Position numbers and translations under genes: made by a program. DNA of 64,000 bases, from the NCBI GenBank assembly GCA_950022295.1, contig OX465598.1, positions 180,973,501-181,037,500 on the forward strand, given 5' to 3'. This DNA is from Bromus sterilis (Eukaryota; Streptophyta; Magnoliopsida; Poales; Poaceae). Positions within the stretch are counted from its first letter, which is position 1. Every line of letters starts with the position of its first letter. Below, in pieces: positions 13,101-25,942 of this stretch. Under the pieces are notes generated by a model. The model was not told where the DNA came from and ran no database searches. It worked only from the letters and a program-made list of their open reading frames with translations.

Positions 13101-13952
13101 ATGGGCATGCGTGCGGAGCGTTGTAATGGGCAGTTGGTACACCCCTGCAGAGTTAAATCTTTTCGAGAAGCCGTGTCCACGGTTATGGACGACTTGAGAC
13201 CTACTCCTTGTTCATAAACAACAACTGAGATAATCTTAATATAAATTGATCAACGTGTGTGTGCCTTGACTGCTTCTTCTTTGTCAGGATGCGAAGAGGA
13301 GGACAAGGATAGGATAGGGGTTATGCTTGCGTAAGTAGGTGGATAGCAGACTTGTTGGAGGCGATTCCTCATCGAATGCTTGGCTTCTTACCTTACTCTC
13401 TAGATCGTTAGCCACTTTATAAATGCTAGTGCGGCAGCAACCTCACCACTTACCCCATCCTTACCGTAAACTACTAGTTGTCCTAGAATGATGAGTGATG
13501 AAGTCCTTGCTGGGTCAGATGACCACTACAGTTGGATGCTGAGTACCTCTGTACTCATGATACTACCCCCAAACTCTTTTCAGGGTTCTTGATCGACAAC
13601 AGGTATGGTGATCGACGTTTCACGCGGAGACTCGACGACGACTAGTTAGGCGGATCCCGGCGGAGGGCCTGGACCCGTGTGGTTATGGGACCAATGTTTT
13701 TCTCTTTGCCAATAGGCATTTGATTGTAGTTTGTACTCAGACATATACCTTCCGCTGATGTATTGTATTTAAGGCAGTTGTATGCCGATTGTATGAGATG
13801 TTGTATCCTTGTATCTGTAATGTTGTGATATCATGTTGGAAATCGGGGCATATGGCTTTGTCATATGTCGCGGTGGGACCGATATGTGATTCGTCCCCAG
13901 ATTTGGATGGAAACACCTAGATCTGGAACAGTACCGCATATCGGGCCTTACA
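10182..13952 (+). mobile_element. LTR 4 (3771 bp)
   Basis: Same termini. It is 3 bp shorter because one AAC triplet is missing near 13220 (AACAACAAC instead of AACAACAACAAC). That deletion is shared with LTR 5. Confidence 0.88.
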
Positions 13953-14557
13953 ACTTGGTATCAGAGCCTTACCGACCGTAGGATCACTTTTCTGACCGAA
14001 GTCCAGTCTAGAAAAAAACTATTTTGTAGTTACTAAGTTTGTTATCGGAGAATAGGATTCTTTTTCCTCCTTACCTTTGCTCTGGTCAGGACAAGTGTCG
14101 TAAGTGTTTAATTCTCGTCTTATCCCTTTCAAACTTTAGGATCTCGAGTGTGTGGAGTTTCGGAATAATTACAGTGCCTTGCTTGCAGCGTATTGTATCG
14201 ATTCTGATCTCAGGTTGGGAAATCATGTAGTACCTTTAGTCCTTCCGGTTCTGGTTAAACATCGTGGTCGTCTATTGACTTCAGTACTCTTGCCCAGTAT
14301 CCTTGCGATTAGCGTGAGAATGATTCCCTTGATCTTCGCTTTCAACTGTCGATCCTCCTCTTGACACTGGCGGTTTCGTTTTTCCGACGATGTCACCTCT
14401 CTGCAAAAATTTATCTCGACGGAAGTTCGACATCGACATGGAGCAGAGTCCCTTGTTGGTGGTGTTGAAGATTGTCGACTCTCTTCTTTCCCCCTTCCCT
14501 TCTTCCCCCGGATCGTCCTGGATCTCGGGACGAGATCCCTTGTTGGTGTTGTTGTAT
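13953..14557 (+). mobile_element. Internal segment 4 (605 bp)
   Basis: Primer binding site at 13956-13968. Otherwise as the other internal segments, with a few private substitutions (for example ATGATTCCC near 14330 for ATGCTTCCC). Confidence 0.85.
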
Positions 14558-17500
14558 TGTAACAACCCAGATTTCACAAAAATTAAAACTTTGTTTTCGG
14601 TGTGAATTGTTTGATTGCCTGATTTGTTTGCGGTGTTTGCATCCCCGATTTATCGATCGGCGGTTATTTTCCCCCATCTTATCTTGTATCGGACGGAGAC
14701 CTACCCTTGCCACCCTGACACTCGACCTTTGCGACACCGGGTTTCACCCGATCACCGTCGCGAAAACTACACGAGACCAACCTTAGCAAACGGAACGAAA
14801 ACCCCGTTTAATAATTAAACGAGATATTTTTATAGCGTGCCGGAAATTGTTCTCGGAACGGTTCTAGCGCGAGGTGAACGCTGCCGAGCTCCGACCGCAG
14901 CCTCGCCGCCGCGCCATGGCCATGGTCGGCCGCGGGACCTCGCGCCGCACCGCCCTAGGCTCGACGCCGTTCGCCTCCTCTCCCCGCAGCTCCGCCCAGG
15001 CCTCCTCCCGCCTCCTCCACGAGCCGCCCGAGCGCACTGGCCGGCGAGCCATGCAGCGACGGCCGCCGCCACCCGTGCGGGGACGGGACGCCCGATCCGG
15101 CGGCACGTTGACCGCGTCCTGGGTCGGCCCAGCCGCCCCCTCCAAGCCACGACACGTCCAGCCAGGCCTCGGCCCAGCCGGCCTCCAGCCCGAGCCGCCT
15201 CCATCCGCCGACATGGGCTCGGCCCAGTCAAGTTTTTTCCCTTGGTAATTTCTGCTAAGTCCTTTTCTGTTAATGTTTTGTACTGTTTTGCGCGTAGTTT
15301 TACGGTAGATCTGTACCTCGGATGAAGTTGCGCCCAAAATAAATTTTGTTGCTGTTGATGTGCTCTATCATAATGCTTTTGGGAGTTAATCCATTTGAGG
15401 CCATCTTGATTGTGTTATTGTTGGTCAAACAGGGCATCCCGTCGTTAATTGCAAACTGTTGTGAATGGCTGCTGAAAATTGTTGCTTGATTGAAACTTTG
15501 GGTGACGGTTGCATCGCAACCGTTCATCGGAATTGAGTGATTCTTGTTGCAAATTGTTAAGAATGATGTCTACTTCAGTTATATGCAATCACTTGTCATG
15601 TTTTCCTGCTGTAGCTATATTATTTATTGCTCCAAAGTTGCTATCCTGCTATTTTTGATAGCCACATCTGTTTTTCTCTAAGTCTGTAACGTTCCGTTGC
15701 CATGTTGCATGCTTAATATCTTTTGATCTATGATGCCTATGACCTTGATTCTTGTTTGTATCTGATCATCATCATGTCTACTTCATGCCCATGTATTGCT
15801 ATGTCATATTACTGCACTTTTGCATATAGTTTTGCTCCTGTTTGTACAATATAAAAATAACAGTTTCTGCCCTGTTTTCCTGATTTTCACTAAGTCCTAG
15901 ACCAGTAATGTTTTATTGCATTTTGCATGGGCTATAACTAGTTGTTCATGATGCCTATTTGCATGATTCTTTTTGCCATGCCTTCCCTGTCATGTCTACT
16001 TTAATTGCATATCATTTGTGAGCATGTTTGCATTCATTATCCTGTTTATGCAATGCTCTAAAATGTGCTTCCTGATGTTGGCAGATTGTGTTCCAAACTT
16101 GTTTTGCTTGTATCTTTTTAACCGTAACTCCGTTTGGGGTGTTCTTTATATGTAACTTGATTAGTTTTTCGTGTACTTTGTGTTTATGATATTGTTTGCT
16201 GCTGTTAACCAACCTAAAATATGGTTTAGGACAGAACAGTACCAATTACTTAAATTGTCGTGGGACACTTAGTGTTAGGCCACGTTTAGGTTGTGCCTCA
16301 CTTAAATTGACTAGCATAGATAGTTTTCTTTATGCTCCACCTCTTTTAAGGTTTGTGTGCTATGCCATGCTTGAATGAGATGCCATGTTAACAACCTTTG
16401 TTGATCACCGGTAGCTAAACAACTTGAACCATTTTAATGTGCGGTATCGTCGTGTGTGACGAGTACCCCACTTAACCTGTTACTAACCGCTCTCGACGGT
16501 AGGTGTGATGTCTCCTGTTGCCTTCTTGTTGATGCTTTCTCGTGTTTGCTTCGTAGTAATAGATGCTTGCTCGTTGATTGATTTCAAGTGTTTACCGTCT
16601 TGTGTGCTTCCGCGGGTACCTCTCGGAGACGATGCGAGCTTGCGATCAACTACACCTTCGGAACCCGACTTATCAACAGGCAATGACTATGCATTACTTA
16701 TGATCCATTATATTTCAACTAGCGGTTTGCATGCTAGTCTAAGATTAGGTTCGATGTTGATCCTACCACATGTTTACAACCTCTTTCAAACCGATACATC
16801 CATGTCCCTTCCCAGCAAACCTTGTACTTCTATGTTACTATCGCTTGTTGCTCAGCCCCTGCTTAGTATGCATGCTTAGGATGCTACGATGTTACCCTGT
16901 TACTCCTTGGTTTGGGCTATCACATTATTATATTATATTGTTGTGGATGATATGATTATTATAAATGTTGACTATATTCGATGAAGGATGGAAGGTCTAT
17001 GCTATCCCGCCCCGACACTTTGTTCCATTCGAGTCACCTAGGATCCGAGTTCCGGGTATTGGCTTTAAGACTGAGCGTGCCTAACCGCGTGTGGGATTTT
17101 ATGGGGTCCCCTTTTCATACCTACCTAGCTTCAAACATTTCTAGTGGTGGCCCAAGCTGATTTACCATTTGAAAACAGTGTGTGTGCTTGGTTGGGCCCC
17201 CAGTTGTTTTAAAACAACTTGGGCCAGTGGAGACATGGTTTCTCTGTTGGTCCACCCGATCAGCTAGGACCCCGTTTCCCATGTGTGATTAACCGGCTAT
17301 CCGACCTGCGTCATATGGAAGAGTCCGATCCGAGAGCGTACCGGCTTTTGGATTGGGTGTCGACTCCCCGGGGGCCACCCGGATTTGTTCGTTGTTAGTT
17401 AGAGGGACCTGTCGTTTTGGATCTCTCGAAACAAAATCATAAAATGGTTGCCTATAATGGGTAGCAACTGAGAGAGATGGGCATGCGTGCGGAGCGTTGT

Positions 17501-18328
17501 AATGGGCAGTTGGTACACCCCTGCAGAGTTAAATCTTTTCGAGAAGCCGTGTCCACGGTTATGGACGACTTGAGACCTACTCCTTGTTCATAAACAACAA
17601 CTGAGATAATCTTAATATAAATTGATCAACGTGTGTGTGCCTTGACTGCTTCTTCTTTGTCAGGATGCGAAGAGGAGGACAAGGATAGGATAGGGGTTAT
17701 GCTTGCGTAAGTAGGTGGATAGCAGACTTGTTGGAGGCGATTCCTCATCGAATGCTTGGCTTCTTACCTTACTCTCTAGATCGTTAGCCACTTTATAAAT
17801 GCTAGTGCGGCAGCAACCTCACCACTTACCCCATCCTTACCGTAAACTACTAGTTGTCCTAGAATGATGAGTGATGAAGTCCTTGCTGGGTCAGATGACC
17901 ACTACAGTTGGATGCTGAGTACCTCTGTACTCATGATACTACCCCCAAACTCTTTTCAGGGTTCTTGATCGACAACAGGTATGGTGATCGACGTTTCACG
18001 CGGAGACTCGACGACGACTAGTTAGGCGGATCCCGGCGGAGGGCCTGGACCCGTGTGGTTATGGGACCAATGTTTTTCTCTTTGCCAATAGGCATTTGAT
18101 TGTAGTTTGTACTCAGACATATACCTTCCGCTGATGTATTGTATTTAAGGCAGTTGTATGCCGATTGTATGAGATGTTGTATCCTTGTATCTGTAATGTT
18201 GTGATATCATGTTGGAAATCGGGGCATATGGCTTTGTCATATGTCGCGGTGGGACCGATATGTGATTCGTCCCCAGATTTGGATGGAAACACCTAGATCT
18301 GGAACAGTACCGCATATCGGGCCTTACA
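14558..18328 (+). mobile_element. LTR 5 (3771 bp)
   Basis: Same termini. It carries the shared 3-bp deletion near 17596, and the variants A (16375) and T (16538) that match LTR 3. Confidence 0.88.
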
Positions 18329-18827
18329 ACTTGGTATCAGAGCCTTACCGACCGTAGGATCACTTTTCTGACCGAAGTCCAGTCTAGAAAAAAACTATTT
18401 TGTAGTTACTAAGTTTGTTATCGGAGAATAGGATTCTTTTTCCTCCTTACCTTTGCTCTGGTCAGGACAAGTGTCGTAAGCGTTTAATTCTCGTCTTATC
18501 CCTTTCAAACTTTAGGATCTCGAGTGTGTGGAGTTTCGGAATAATTACAGTGCCTTGCTTGCAGCGTATTGTATTGATTCTGATCTCAGGTTGGGAAATC
18601 ATGTAGTACCTTTAGTCCTTCCGGTTCTGGTTAAACATCGTGGTCGTCTATTGACTTCAGTACTCTTGCCCAGTATCCTCGCGATTAGCGTGAGAATGCT
18701 TCCCTTGATCTTCGCTTTCAACTGTCGATCCTCCTCTTGACACTGGCGGTTTCGTTTTTCCGACGATGTCGCCTCTCTGCAAAAATTTATCTCAACGGAA
18801 GTTCGACATCGACATGGAGCAGAGTCC
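18329..18827 (+). mobile_element. Internal segment 5, 3' end deleted
   Basis: Begins normally (primer binding site 18332-18344) but stops at about 18827 and runs straight into the GC-rich block of the next LTR. The last part of the internal segment and the first roughly 350 bp of the LTR, about 460 bp in total, are missing compared with the unit to the left. Confidence 0.85.
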
Positions 18828-21800
18828 GCGCCATGGCCATGGTCGGCCGCGGGACCTCGCGCCGCACCGCCCTAGGCTCGACGCCGTTCGCCTCCTCTAA
18901 CCGCAGCTCCACCCAGGCCTCCTCCCGCCTCCTCCACGAGCCGTCCGAGCGAACTAGCCGGCGAGCCATGCAGTGACGGCCGCCGCCACCCGTGCGGGGA
19001 CGGGACGCCCGATCCGGCGGCCCGTTGACCGCGTCCTGGGCCGGCCCAACCGCCCCCTCCAAGCCACGGCCCGTCCAGCCAGGCCTCGGCCCAGCCGGCC
19101 TCCAGCCCGAGCCGCCTCCATCCGCCGACATGGGCTCGGCCAAGTCAAGTTTTTTCCCTTGGTAATTTCTGCTAAGTCCTTTTCTGTAAATGTTTTGTAC
19201 TGTTTTGCGCGTAGTTTTATGGTAGATCTGTACCTCGGATGAACTTGCGCCCAAAATAAATTTTGTTGCTGTTGATGTGCTCTATCATAATGCTTTTGGG
19301 AGTTAATCCATTTGAGCCCATCTTGATTGTGTTATTGTTGGTCAAACAGGGCATCTCGTCGTTAATTGCAAACTGTTTTTAATGGCTGCTGAAAATTGTT
19401 GCTTGATTGAAACTTCGGGTGACGGTTGCATCGCAACCGTTCATCGGAATTGAGTGATTCTTGTTGCAAATTGTTAAGCATCATGTCTACTTCAGTTATA
19501 TGCAATCACTTATCACGTTTTCCTGCTGTAGCTATATTATTTATTGCTCCAAAGTTGCTATCCTGCTGTTTTTGACAGCCACATCTGTTTTTCTCTAAGT
19601 CTGTAACGATCCAATGCCATGTTGCATGCTTAATATCTTTTGATCTATGATGCCTATGACCTTGATTCTTGTTTTTATCTGATCATCATCATGTCTACTT
19701 CATGCCCATGTATTGCTATGTCATATTGCTGCACTTTTGCATATAGTTTTTCTCCAGTTTGTACAGCATAAAAATAACAGTTTCTGCCCTGTTTTCTTGA
19801 TTTTCACTAAGTCCTAGACCAGTAATGTTTTATTGCATTTTGCATGGGCTATAACTAGTTGTTCATGATGCCTATTTGCATGATTATTTTTGCCATGCCT
19901 TCCCTGTTATGTCTACTTTAATTTCATATCATTTGTGGGCATGTTTGCATTCATTATCCTGTTTATGCAATGCTCTAAAGTGTGCTTCTTGATGTTGGCA
20001 GATTGTGTTGCAAACTTGTTTTGCTTGTATCTTTTTAACCGTAACTCCGTTTGGGGTGTTCTTTATATGTAACTTGATTAGTTTTTCGTGTACTTTGTGT
20101 TTATTCTATTGTTTGCTTCTGTTAACCAACCTAAAATATGGTTTAGGACAGAACAGTACCAATTACTTAAATTGTCGTGGGACACTTAGTGTTAGGCCAC
20201 GTTTAGGTTGTGCCTCACTTAAATTGACTAGCATAGATAGTTTTCTTTATGCTCCACCTCTTTTAAGGTTTGTGTGCTATGCCATGCTTGACTGAGATGC
20301 CATGTTAACAACCTTTGTTGATCACCGGTAGCTAAACAACTTGAACCATTTTAATGTGCGGTATCGTCGTGTGTGACGAGTACCCCACTTAACCTGTTAC
20401 TAACCGCTCTCGACGGTAGGTGTGATGTCTCGTGTTGCCTTCTTGTTGATGCTTGCTCGTGTTTGCTTCGTAGTAATAGATGCTTGCTCTTTGATTGATT
20501 TCCAGTGTTTACCGTCTTGTGTGCTTCCGCGGGTACCTCTCGGAGACGATGCGAGCTTGCGATCAACTACACCTTCGGAACCCGACTTATCAACAGGTAA
20601 GGACTATGCATTACTTATGATCCATTCTATTTCAACCAGCAGTTTGCAAGCTAGTCTAAGATTAGGTTCGATGTTGATACTACCACATGTTTACAACCTC
20701 TTACAAACCGATACAGCCATGTCCCTTCCCAGCAAACCTTGTACTGCTATGTTACTATCGCTCGTTGCTCAGCCCCTGCTTAGTATGCATGCTTAGGATG
20801 ATAAGATGTTACCCTGTTACTCCTTGGTTTGGGATATCACATTATTATATTATATTGTTGTGGATGATATGATTATTATAAATGTTGACTATATTCGACG
20901 AAGGATGGAAGGTCTAGGCTATCCCGCCCCGACCCTTTGTTCCATTCGAGTCACCTAGGATCCAAGTTCCGGGTATTGGTTTTAAGACTGAGCGTGCGTA
21001 ACTGCGTGTGGGATTTTAAGGGGTCCCCTTTTCTTACCTACCTAGCTTCAAACATTTCTAGTGGTGGCCCAAGCTGATTTACCATTTGAAAACCGTGTGT
21101 GTGCTTGCTTGGGCCCCTAGCTGTTTTAAAACAACTTGGGCCAGTGGAGACATGGTTTCTCTGTTGGTCCACCCGATCAGCTAAGACCCGGTTTCCCATG
21201 TGTGATTAACTGGCTATCCGACCTGTGCCATACGGAAGAGTCCGATCCGAGAGCGTAGCCGGATTTTGGATTGGGTGGCGACTCCCCGGGGGCCACCCGA
21301 ATTTTTTCGTTGTTAGTTAGAGGGACCTGTCGTTTTGGATCTCTCGGAACTAAATCATAAAATGGTTGCCTATAATGGGTAGCAACTGAGAGAGATGGGC
21401 GTGCATGCGGAGCCTTGTAATGGGCAGTTGGTACTCCCCTGCAGGGTTAAATCTTTTCGAGAAGCCGTGTCCACGGTTATGGACGACTTGAGACGTACTC
21501 CTTGTTCATCAACAACAACTGAGATAATCTTAATATAACTTGATCAACGTCTGTGTGCCTTGACTGCTTCTTATTCGTTGGGATGCGAAGAGGAGGACAA
21601 GGATAGGATAGGTGTTATGCTTGCGTAAGTAGGTGGATAACAGACTTGTTGGAAGCAATTCCTCATCAAATGCTTGGCTTCTTACCTTATTCTCTAGATC
21701 GTTAGCCACTTTATAAATGCTAGTGCGGCAGCAACCTCATCACTTACCCCATCCTTACCATAAACTATTAGTTGTCCTAGAATGACGAGTGATGAAGTCC

Positions 21801-22247
21801 TTGCTGGGTCAGATGACCACTACAGTTGGATGCTGAGTACCTCTGTACTCATGATACTACCCCCAAACTCTTTTCAGGGTTCTTGATCGACAACAGGTAT
21901 GGTGATCGACGTTTCACGCGGAGACTTAACGACGACTAGTTAGGCCGATCCCGGCGGAGGGCCTGGACCCGTGTGGTTATGGGACCGATGTTTTTCTCTT
22001 TGCCAGTAGGCATTTGATTGTAATCTTTACTCAGACATATACCTTCCGCTGATGTATTGTATTTAAGGCAGTTGTATGTCGATTGTATGAGATGTTGTAT
22101 CCTTGTATCTGTAATGTTGTGATATCATGTGGGAAATCCAGGGGATATGGCTTTGTAATATGTTGCGGTGGGGCCGATATGTGCTTCGTCCCCGGATTTT
22201 GGTGGAAACACCTAGATCTGGAACAGTACCGCATATCGGGCCTTAAA
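18828..22247 (+). mobile_element. LTR 6, 5'-truncated and diverged
   Basis: It lacks the LTR start and enters at the GCGCCATGGCC of the GC-rich block. It ends CCTTAAA instead of CCTTACA, so the terminal CA is mutated. Substitutions are scattered throughout at a much higher density than among LTRs 2-5, consistent with an older edge unit that escaped homogenisation. Confidence 0.85.
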
Positions 22248-22852
22248 ACTTGGTATCAGAGCCTTACCGACCGTAGGATCCCTTTTCTGGCCGAAGTCGA
22301 GTCTAGACAAAAACTATTTTGTAGTTACTAAGTTTGTTATCGGAGAGTAGGATTCTTTTTCCTCCTTACCTTTGCTCTGGTTAGGACAAGTGTCGTAACT
22401 GTTTTGATGCTCGTCTTATCCCTTTCAAACTTTAGGATCTTGAGTGTGTGGAGTTTCGGAATAATTACAATGCCTTGCTTGCAGCGTATTGTCTCGATTT
22501 CGATCTCCGGTTGGGAAATCCTGTAGTACCTTTAGTCCTTCCGGTTCTGGTTAAACATCGTGGTCGTCTATTGACTTCAGTCCTCTTGCCCAGTATCCTC
22601 GCGATTGGCGTGAGAATGCTTCCCTTGATCTTCGGTTTCAACTGTCGTTCCTCCTCTTGACACTGACGGTTTCGTTTTTCCGACGATGTCGCCTCTCTGC
22701 GAAAATTATCTCGACGGAAGTTCGACGTCGACATGGAGCAGAGTCCCTTGTTAGTGGTGTTGAAGATTTTCGACTCTCTTCTTTCCCCCTTCCCCTCTTC
22801 CCCCGGATCGTCTTGGATCTTGGGACGAGATCCCTTGTTGGTGGTGTTGTAT
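22248..22852 (+). mobile_element. Internal segment 6
   Basis: Primer binding site at 22251-22263. Full length at 605 bp but diverged, with the same layout as the others. Confidence 0.83.
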
Positions 22853-24055
22853 TGTAACAGCCCAGATTTCACAAAAATTAAAATTTTTGTTTTCGGTGTG
22901 AATTGTTTGATTGTCTGATTTGTTTGCGGTGTTTGCATCCCCGATTTATCGATCGACGATTACTTTCCCCCTCTTATCTCGTATCGAACGGAGACCGACC
23001 CTTGCCACCCTGACACTCGACCTTTGCGACACCGGGTTTCACCAGATCACCGTCGCAAAAACTACACGAGACCAACCGTAGCCAACGGAACGAAAACCCC
23101 GTTTAATAATTAAACGAGATATTTTTATAGCGCGCCGAAAAGTGTTCTTGGAACGGTTTCAGCGCGAGGTGAATGCAACCGAGCTCCGGCCCCAGCCGCG
23201 CCGCCGCGCCAAGGCCATGGTCGGCCGCGGGATCTCGCGCCGCACCGCCCTAGGCTCGACGCCGTTCGCCTCCTCTCCTCGCAGCTCCGCCCAGGCCTCC
23301 TCCCGCCTCCTCCACGAGCCGTCCGAGCGCGCTGGCCGGCGAGCCATGCAGAGAAGGCCGCCGCCACCCGTGCGGGGATGGGACGCCCGATCCGGCGGCC
23401 GGTTGACCGCGTCCTGGGCCGGCCCAACCGCCCCTCCTAGCCACGGCCCATCCAGCTAGGCCGAGCCGCCTCCATCCGCCGACATGGGCTCGGCCCAGTC
23501 AAGTTTTTTCCCTTGGTAATTTCTGCTAAGTCCTTTCCTGTTAATGTTTTGTACTGTTTTGCACGTAGTTTTACGGTAGATCTGTACCTCGGATGAACTT
23601 GCGCCCAAAATAAATTTTGTTGCTTTTGATGTGCTCTATCATAATGGTTTTGGGAGTTAATCCATTTGAGGCCATCTTGATTGTGTTATTGTTGGTCAAA
23701 CAGGGCATCCCGTCGTTAATTGCAAACTGTTGTTAATGGCTGCTGAAAATTGTTGCTTGATTGAAACTTCGGGTGACGGTTGCGTCACAACCGTTCATCG
23801 GAATTGAGTGATTCTTGTTGAAAATTGTTAAGCATCATGTCTACTTCAGTTACATGCAATCACTTGTCATGTTTTCCTGCTGTAGCTATATTATTTATTG
23901 CTCCAAAGTTGTTATCCCGCTGTTTTTGACAGCCACATATGTTTTTCTCTAAGTCTGTAGCGTTCCGATGCCATGTTGCATGCTTAATATCTTTTGATCT
24001 ATGATGCCTATGACCTTGATGCTTGTTTGTATCTGATCATCATCATGTCTACTTC
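22853..24055 (+). mobile_element. LTR 7, 3'-truncated end of array
   Basis: Starts TGTAACAGCCCAG and follows the LTR up to ATGTCTACTTC (24045-24055). There it switches into gypsy gag sequence. The remaining roughly 2.5 kb of the LTR is absent. Confidence 0.85.
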
Positions 24056-25231
24056 TAGCAATCATAGACCGTTTCCATCCAATTATGGGAACAACAACAC
24101 TTATCCTAGCAACAAGAACCCCACTTTTGAATTAGAAAGCATGCTTAGAGACCTTATCACTACCCAAAAAGCCTTCTACAAGAATGTAGAACAAAATTAG
24201 CTAAATTATATAATATTTGTTTGAAGGTAGACAACTTAGCCCTTGATGTTGAGATGTTAAAAATTAGAACCTCTCCCCTTGAAGAGAGGAAGGCCACTCC
24301 TATTAATGCTGTCTAGTTACAAATTAATGAAAATATTAGGATGATGGATAAACTTAAAGAAAGATGGGCTAGAGAAAAAGAGGAAGAGGATAGAATTAAG
24401 AGCCTTCCTACACACCACATAGTTGCCACTATCCAAATTGTTGAGGATACCGAAACTATTAACACCCAATGCACTCCTAGTCCCATTGGACCTATTAATG
24501 GTGATGCTAATACCTCAATCGTAGAAGAAGAAACTCCTATGAACATAGAGGGTTTCAAACAACTGAGCCTAGATGACACTACTACCACCTTTAATAGTAG
24601 TGATATTGATTTTGATAGTTGCACCCTCTCAGAAGCTATTATCTTACTACACAAAATGTCTAGAGACCCCCACACTAGCACACTCAATCTTGCCTTGACG
24701 GAGAATATCACAAAAGCTCTCATCAAAGCTAGGGAGGAGAAGCTTAGGATAGAATCCTCCATACCTAGGAAGCTAGATGATGGTTGGGACCCTATGATAA
24801 AAATTAAATTAAATAACTTCTCTTGCTATGCTTTATGTGACGTTGGAGCTAGTACCTCCGTCATGCCCAAAAGAATGTATGATACGTTTGAATTGAAACC
24901 TTTTGATTCTTGTTCTTTTGGTGTTTGTCTTGTCGATTCTTCCTTAAAGAAACCTTTGGGGAAGATTGACGATGTTCTTATCATTGTCAATGACAATTAT
25001 GTTCCCGTTGATTTTATTAGTATGGATATAGAGTGTGAACCTTTATGTCCAATTATTTTGGGACGTCCTTTTCTTCGCACCGTTGGTGCTGTTATTGACA
25101 TGAAAGAGGGGAATATAAAATTTCAATTCCCTCTCAAAAAGGGGATGGAACACTTCCCTAGAAAGAAAGTCAAGTTACCATTTGAGTCTGCTACACGGGC
25201 TAGCTATTCTCTTTCTCTTGATAAAACTTGA
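24045..25231 (+). pseudogene. gypsy gag-protease, Athila-like, frameshifted
   Basis: The frame starting at 24045 (MSTSSNHRPF) ends at a stop at 24198-24200. The gag continues in another reading frame after what looks like a one-base loss, meets a second in-frame stop at 24314-24316, then reads open from 24341 to 25231 (296 residues). The open part has a charged coiled-coil-like start (KERWAREKEEEDR). It then has a retropepsin-like fold: CDVGAST at the catalytic position, PKRMYD, and the flap-side ILGRPFLRTVGA. It ends with GMEHFPRK, typical of grass Athila-type elements. The catalytic motif is DVGA rather than the usual D(T/S/L/I)GA. No reverse transcriptase or integrase follows, so the element is gag-pro only, or its pol was deleted. 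Confidence 0.85.
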
Positions 25232-25859
25232 TTCTTCTTTTGCCTTATGCCTAGCTTAAAGGCGTAAAAGAAAGCGCTTGTTCGGAGGCAATCCAAGATG
25301 TTTTACTTCTGTTTTTAGTGGTCTTGATGATTGTTACTACTGTAGCAACATCATTGTATCTTTATTTTCAAGCTTTGTGCCAAGTTATAGCCTCATATGA
25401 TAAGGGAAGCAAAAGTTGTGACATGCTGTCCAGAAAACAGATTCTGTCTTCGTGAAGGAAAAAATTGGATCAAATAACATGTTCATATTTTTGAGCTGAA
25501 TTTTTACATAGAATGCTCTATACAATTTCGGAACTTTCGTATGTTCTAAGTTTTTTTATTTGAGTTGCAGAAGTACCCCTAAAAATTTCTTTACTACCTG
25601 CTGTTCTGTTTTTCACTGATTCTGCCACGTTTTGTCTCTCCTTACTTTTGCAAACCTTAAGCTTGCTTTTTTTTGCAAAAACCTTTTGGCAATCTTGATA
25701 AACAGTAGATCTTCAAGAATATGTTTATATCGAGTGGGGAAAAACTATTTTATTAAGGGTACTAACTCTCTATTCAGCTTATGATGAGTTATGTATGAAG
25801 GGAGTTTTCAAGTGTGCGATGGAAGATGATGAAAGAAGATCCGGGAGTGTCAAGCGCTC

Positions 25860-25942
25860 AAGCTTGGGGATGCCCCCATGCATCCCCAATAAATATTCAA
25901 GGAGACTCAAGTGTCTAAGCTTGGGGATGCCCCCGTGCATCC
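25860..25942 (+). repeat. Two internal copies of the polypurine-tract motif
   Basis: AAGCTTGGGGATGCCCCC occurs at 25860 and again at 25917, each followed by a GCATCC word. The same AAGCTTGGGGATG forms the real polypurine tract at 28045-28057, next to the LTR. Confidence 0.75.

Larger units (their letters stand above)
1..24055 (+). repeat. Tandem array of (long LTR + 605-bp internal) units
   Basis: The same block recurs head to tail with offsets of 4379, 4379, 4376 and 4376 bp (for example starts at 1424, 5803, 10182 and 14558). Each unit is one LTR plus one short internal segment, so adjacent internal segments share a single LTR. The LTR ends are TGTAA...TTACA, and the same ends are confirmed independently by the solo copy at 28582-32711, which has a target-site duplication. 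The left five units differ by only a few substitutions each. The sixth and seventh are clearly older. The array runs off the left edge of the window. Unequal recombination between LTRs is the simplest origin; a large assembly expansion cannot be excluded from sequence alone. Confidence 0.93.

Noticed and set aside
1..24055. CRISPR-like or bacterial repeat array
   Set aside because: The 4.4-kb period, LTR termini and plant primer binding sites identify an eukaryotic retroelement array.
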